From NCBI GenBank assembly GCA_020723405.1, contig DYIY01000021.1, forward strand, positions 1 to 54,201: a DNA stretch of 54,201 bases. Direction: 5' to 3'. Shown here piece by piece: positions 53,797-54,201 of the stretch (the first letter of the stretch is position 1; every line of letters starts with the position of its first letter). A program made the translations under genes and the position numbers. This DNA is from Thiobacillus denitrificans. GTDB lineage: Bacteria; Pseudomonadota; Gammaproteobacteria; Burkholderiales; Thiobacillaceae. The notes beneath the pieces were generated by a model. That model saw only the letters and a list, made by a program, of their open reading frames with translations, was not told where the DNA came from and made no database searches.

Positions 53797-54151
53797 AGTC
53801 CCAGATCTTATCCAAGTTGCCTTTCTCCTCAGCTACTTGGCCACCCTAGCGGTTGCTTTCTTTAAAACCGCTCAGCACTTCTATGGCTGGTTTATCAACT
53901 CAAAGCCGCCATTAGGGAAACTAGGTCCTCTCATAGAGGGCTTCACAATGTTATCTTCTCGTTACCTCACCAAAGAAGGGGTGGCAGAACGTGACAAATT
54001 CATGAAGTGGTTCGCCGTTTTCTTAATTATGTTTGTTGTGTTCTTCGTGTCCGTTGAGTTTGGAGGCGACAATGCAACATAACACTGCGGTCAACAGGGA
54101 CGCCCAAACAGCCGGCTTCGCCAGCTGTTTGGACGCCCGTTACCTTCGACG
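53775..54151 (+). mobile_element. Integron gene cassette (complete)
   Basis: The left boundary core site GTTATGT (53774-53780) is the exact reverse complement of the R'' site ACATAAC (54077-54083) at the far end, as expected for a mobile cassette that recircularises. The 377-base unit holds a single gene in the forward direction followed by a canonical attC. The next core site GTTAGAG at 54151 starts another cassette. No integron integrase lies inside this window. Confidence 0.85.
53777..54082 (+). CDS. Cassette-encoded small membrane protein of unknown function
   Basis: The 101-residue product has two hydrophobic segments (about 11-29, FLLSYLATLAVAFF, and 76-93, WFAVFLIMFVVFFVSVEF) joined by a polar loop with KPPLGKLGPLIEGF and SSRYLTKEGVAERDKFMKW. 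The start ATG lies inside the GTTATG core site, as in many cassettes; an in-frame ATG at 53789 is an alternative. Codon use is richer in A/T-ending codons than the neighbouring genes, consistent with transfer. I recognise no family. Confidence 0.75.
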   Translation: MSQTMAKVPDLIQVAFLLSYLATLAVAFFKTAQHFYGWFINSKPPLGKLGPLIEGFTMLSSRYLTKEGVAERDKFMKWFAVFLIMFVVFFVSVEFGGDNAT

Positions 54152-54157
54152 TTAGAG
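54077..54157 (+). repeat. attC recombination site
   Basis: R'' ACATAAC, 5-base spacer, L'' GGTCAAC, a long stem with loop CGGCTTCGCC, L' GTTACC, 6-base spacer TTCGAC, and R' GTTAGAG. L'' pairs with L' if C54092 is left out, and the stem GGGACGCC.../...GGACGCCC pairs if A54100 is left out; these are the extrahelical bases that orient attC recombination. Unpaired spacers of 5 and 6 bases are canonical. Confidence 0.88.
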
Positions 54158-54201
54158 CTGAGCCGAATCCACCTCAAATAAGGGAGCCCGAATTGCACAA
54201 G
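54152..54201 (+). mobile_element. Start of a second integron cassette (truncated by window end)
   Basis: It begins after the GTTAGAG core. AAGGGAG followed six bases later by TTG at 54193 may start its gene, of which only three codons are visible. Confidence 0.55.

Overview
The window is a GC-rich chromosomal segment whose gene content and order point to a betaproteobacterium. The diagnostic blocks are yggS-proC-yggT beside divergent pilT-pilU, and leuS-lptE-holA-proA-nadD-rsfS. A phosphoribulokinase gene (33267-34157) implies a Calvin cycle, so the organism is probably an autotroph or facultative autotroph of the Rhodocyclales/Nitrosomonadales type. That placement is inference from gene content, not a database match. 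Coding density is very high and most neighbouring genes overlap by 1, 4 or 8 bases.

Layout. 1-4.2 kb: tRNA-Arg(CCT), trpG-trpD, maf, rng. 4.2-10.9 kb: minus-strand operon yggS-proC-yggT-DUF167-dynamin-like GTPase, divergent from pilT-pilU. 10.9-15.4 kb: hydrolase, TauE/SafE permease, EVE protein, a conserved hypothetical, argB and a small heat-shock gene with a good sigma-32 promoter. 15.7-17.7 kb: a complete hvfABC-type copper RiPP operon, in which a secreted precursor with ten EGKCG motifs precedes a DUF692/MNIO enzyme and its partner. 17.8-24.1 kb: a candidate short RNA, then gltB-gltD. 24.2-26.5 kb: a lipoprotein and a diguanylate cyclase with two haem-c motifs in its periplasmic part. 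26.5-34.2 kb: rsfS, nadD, proA, holA, lptE, leuS and prkB. 34.2-41.2 kb: a REC-PAS-GGDEF-EAL regulator, queD, a candidate sigma-54-driven sRNA, a transglutaminase-DUF2126 protein and a toxin-antitoxin pair. 41.2-49.1 kb: a corrinoid methyl-transfer operon (reductive activase, corrinoid protein, UroD-type methyltransferase, DUF1638) ending in a large GGDEF-EAL protein with a C-terminal zinc-binding CZB domain. 49.3-53.4 kb: an ATP-grasp/alpha-E fusion, a transglutaminase and a glutamine amidotransferase. 53.4-54.2 kb: AT-richer DNA containing one complete integron gene cassette with a canonical attC and the start of another.

How the parts relate. Three c-di-GMP proteins lie within about 20 kb, and their likely inputs differ: haem/redox, phosphorelay, and zinc or one-carbon status. 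The DUF2126 gene and the ATP-grasp/alpha-E/transglutaminase genes belong to one predicted peptide-modification system split between two loci. Four low-complexity palindromic repeat elements occur. Two lie in frame inside conserved genes (leuS and the DUF2126 gene), and one seems to supply the ribosome-binding site and start codon of nadD.

Most worth following up: the integron cassette at the right edge, the hvf operon, the corrinoid operon with its palindromic promoter, the di-haem cyclase and the sigma-54 sRNA candidate.
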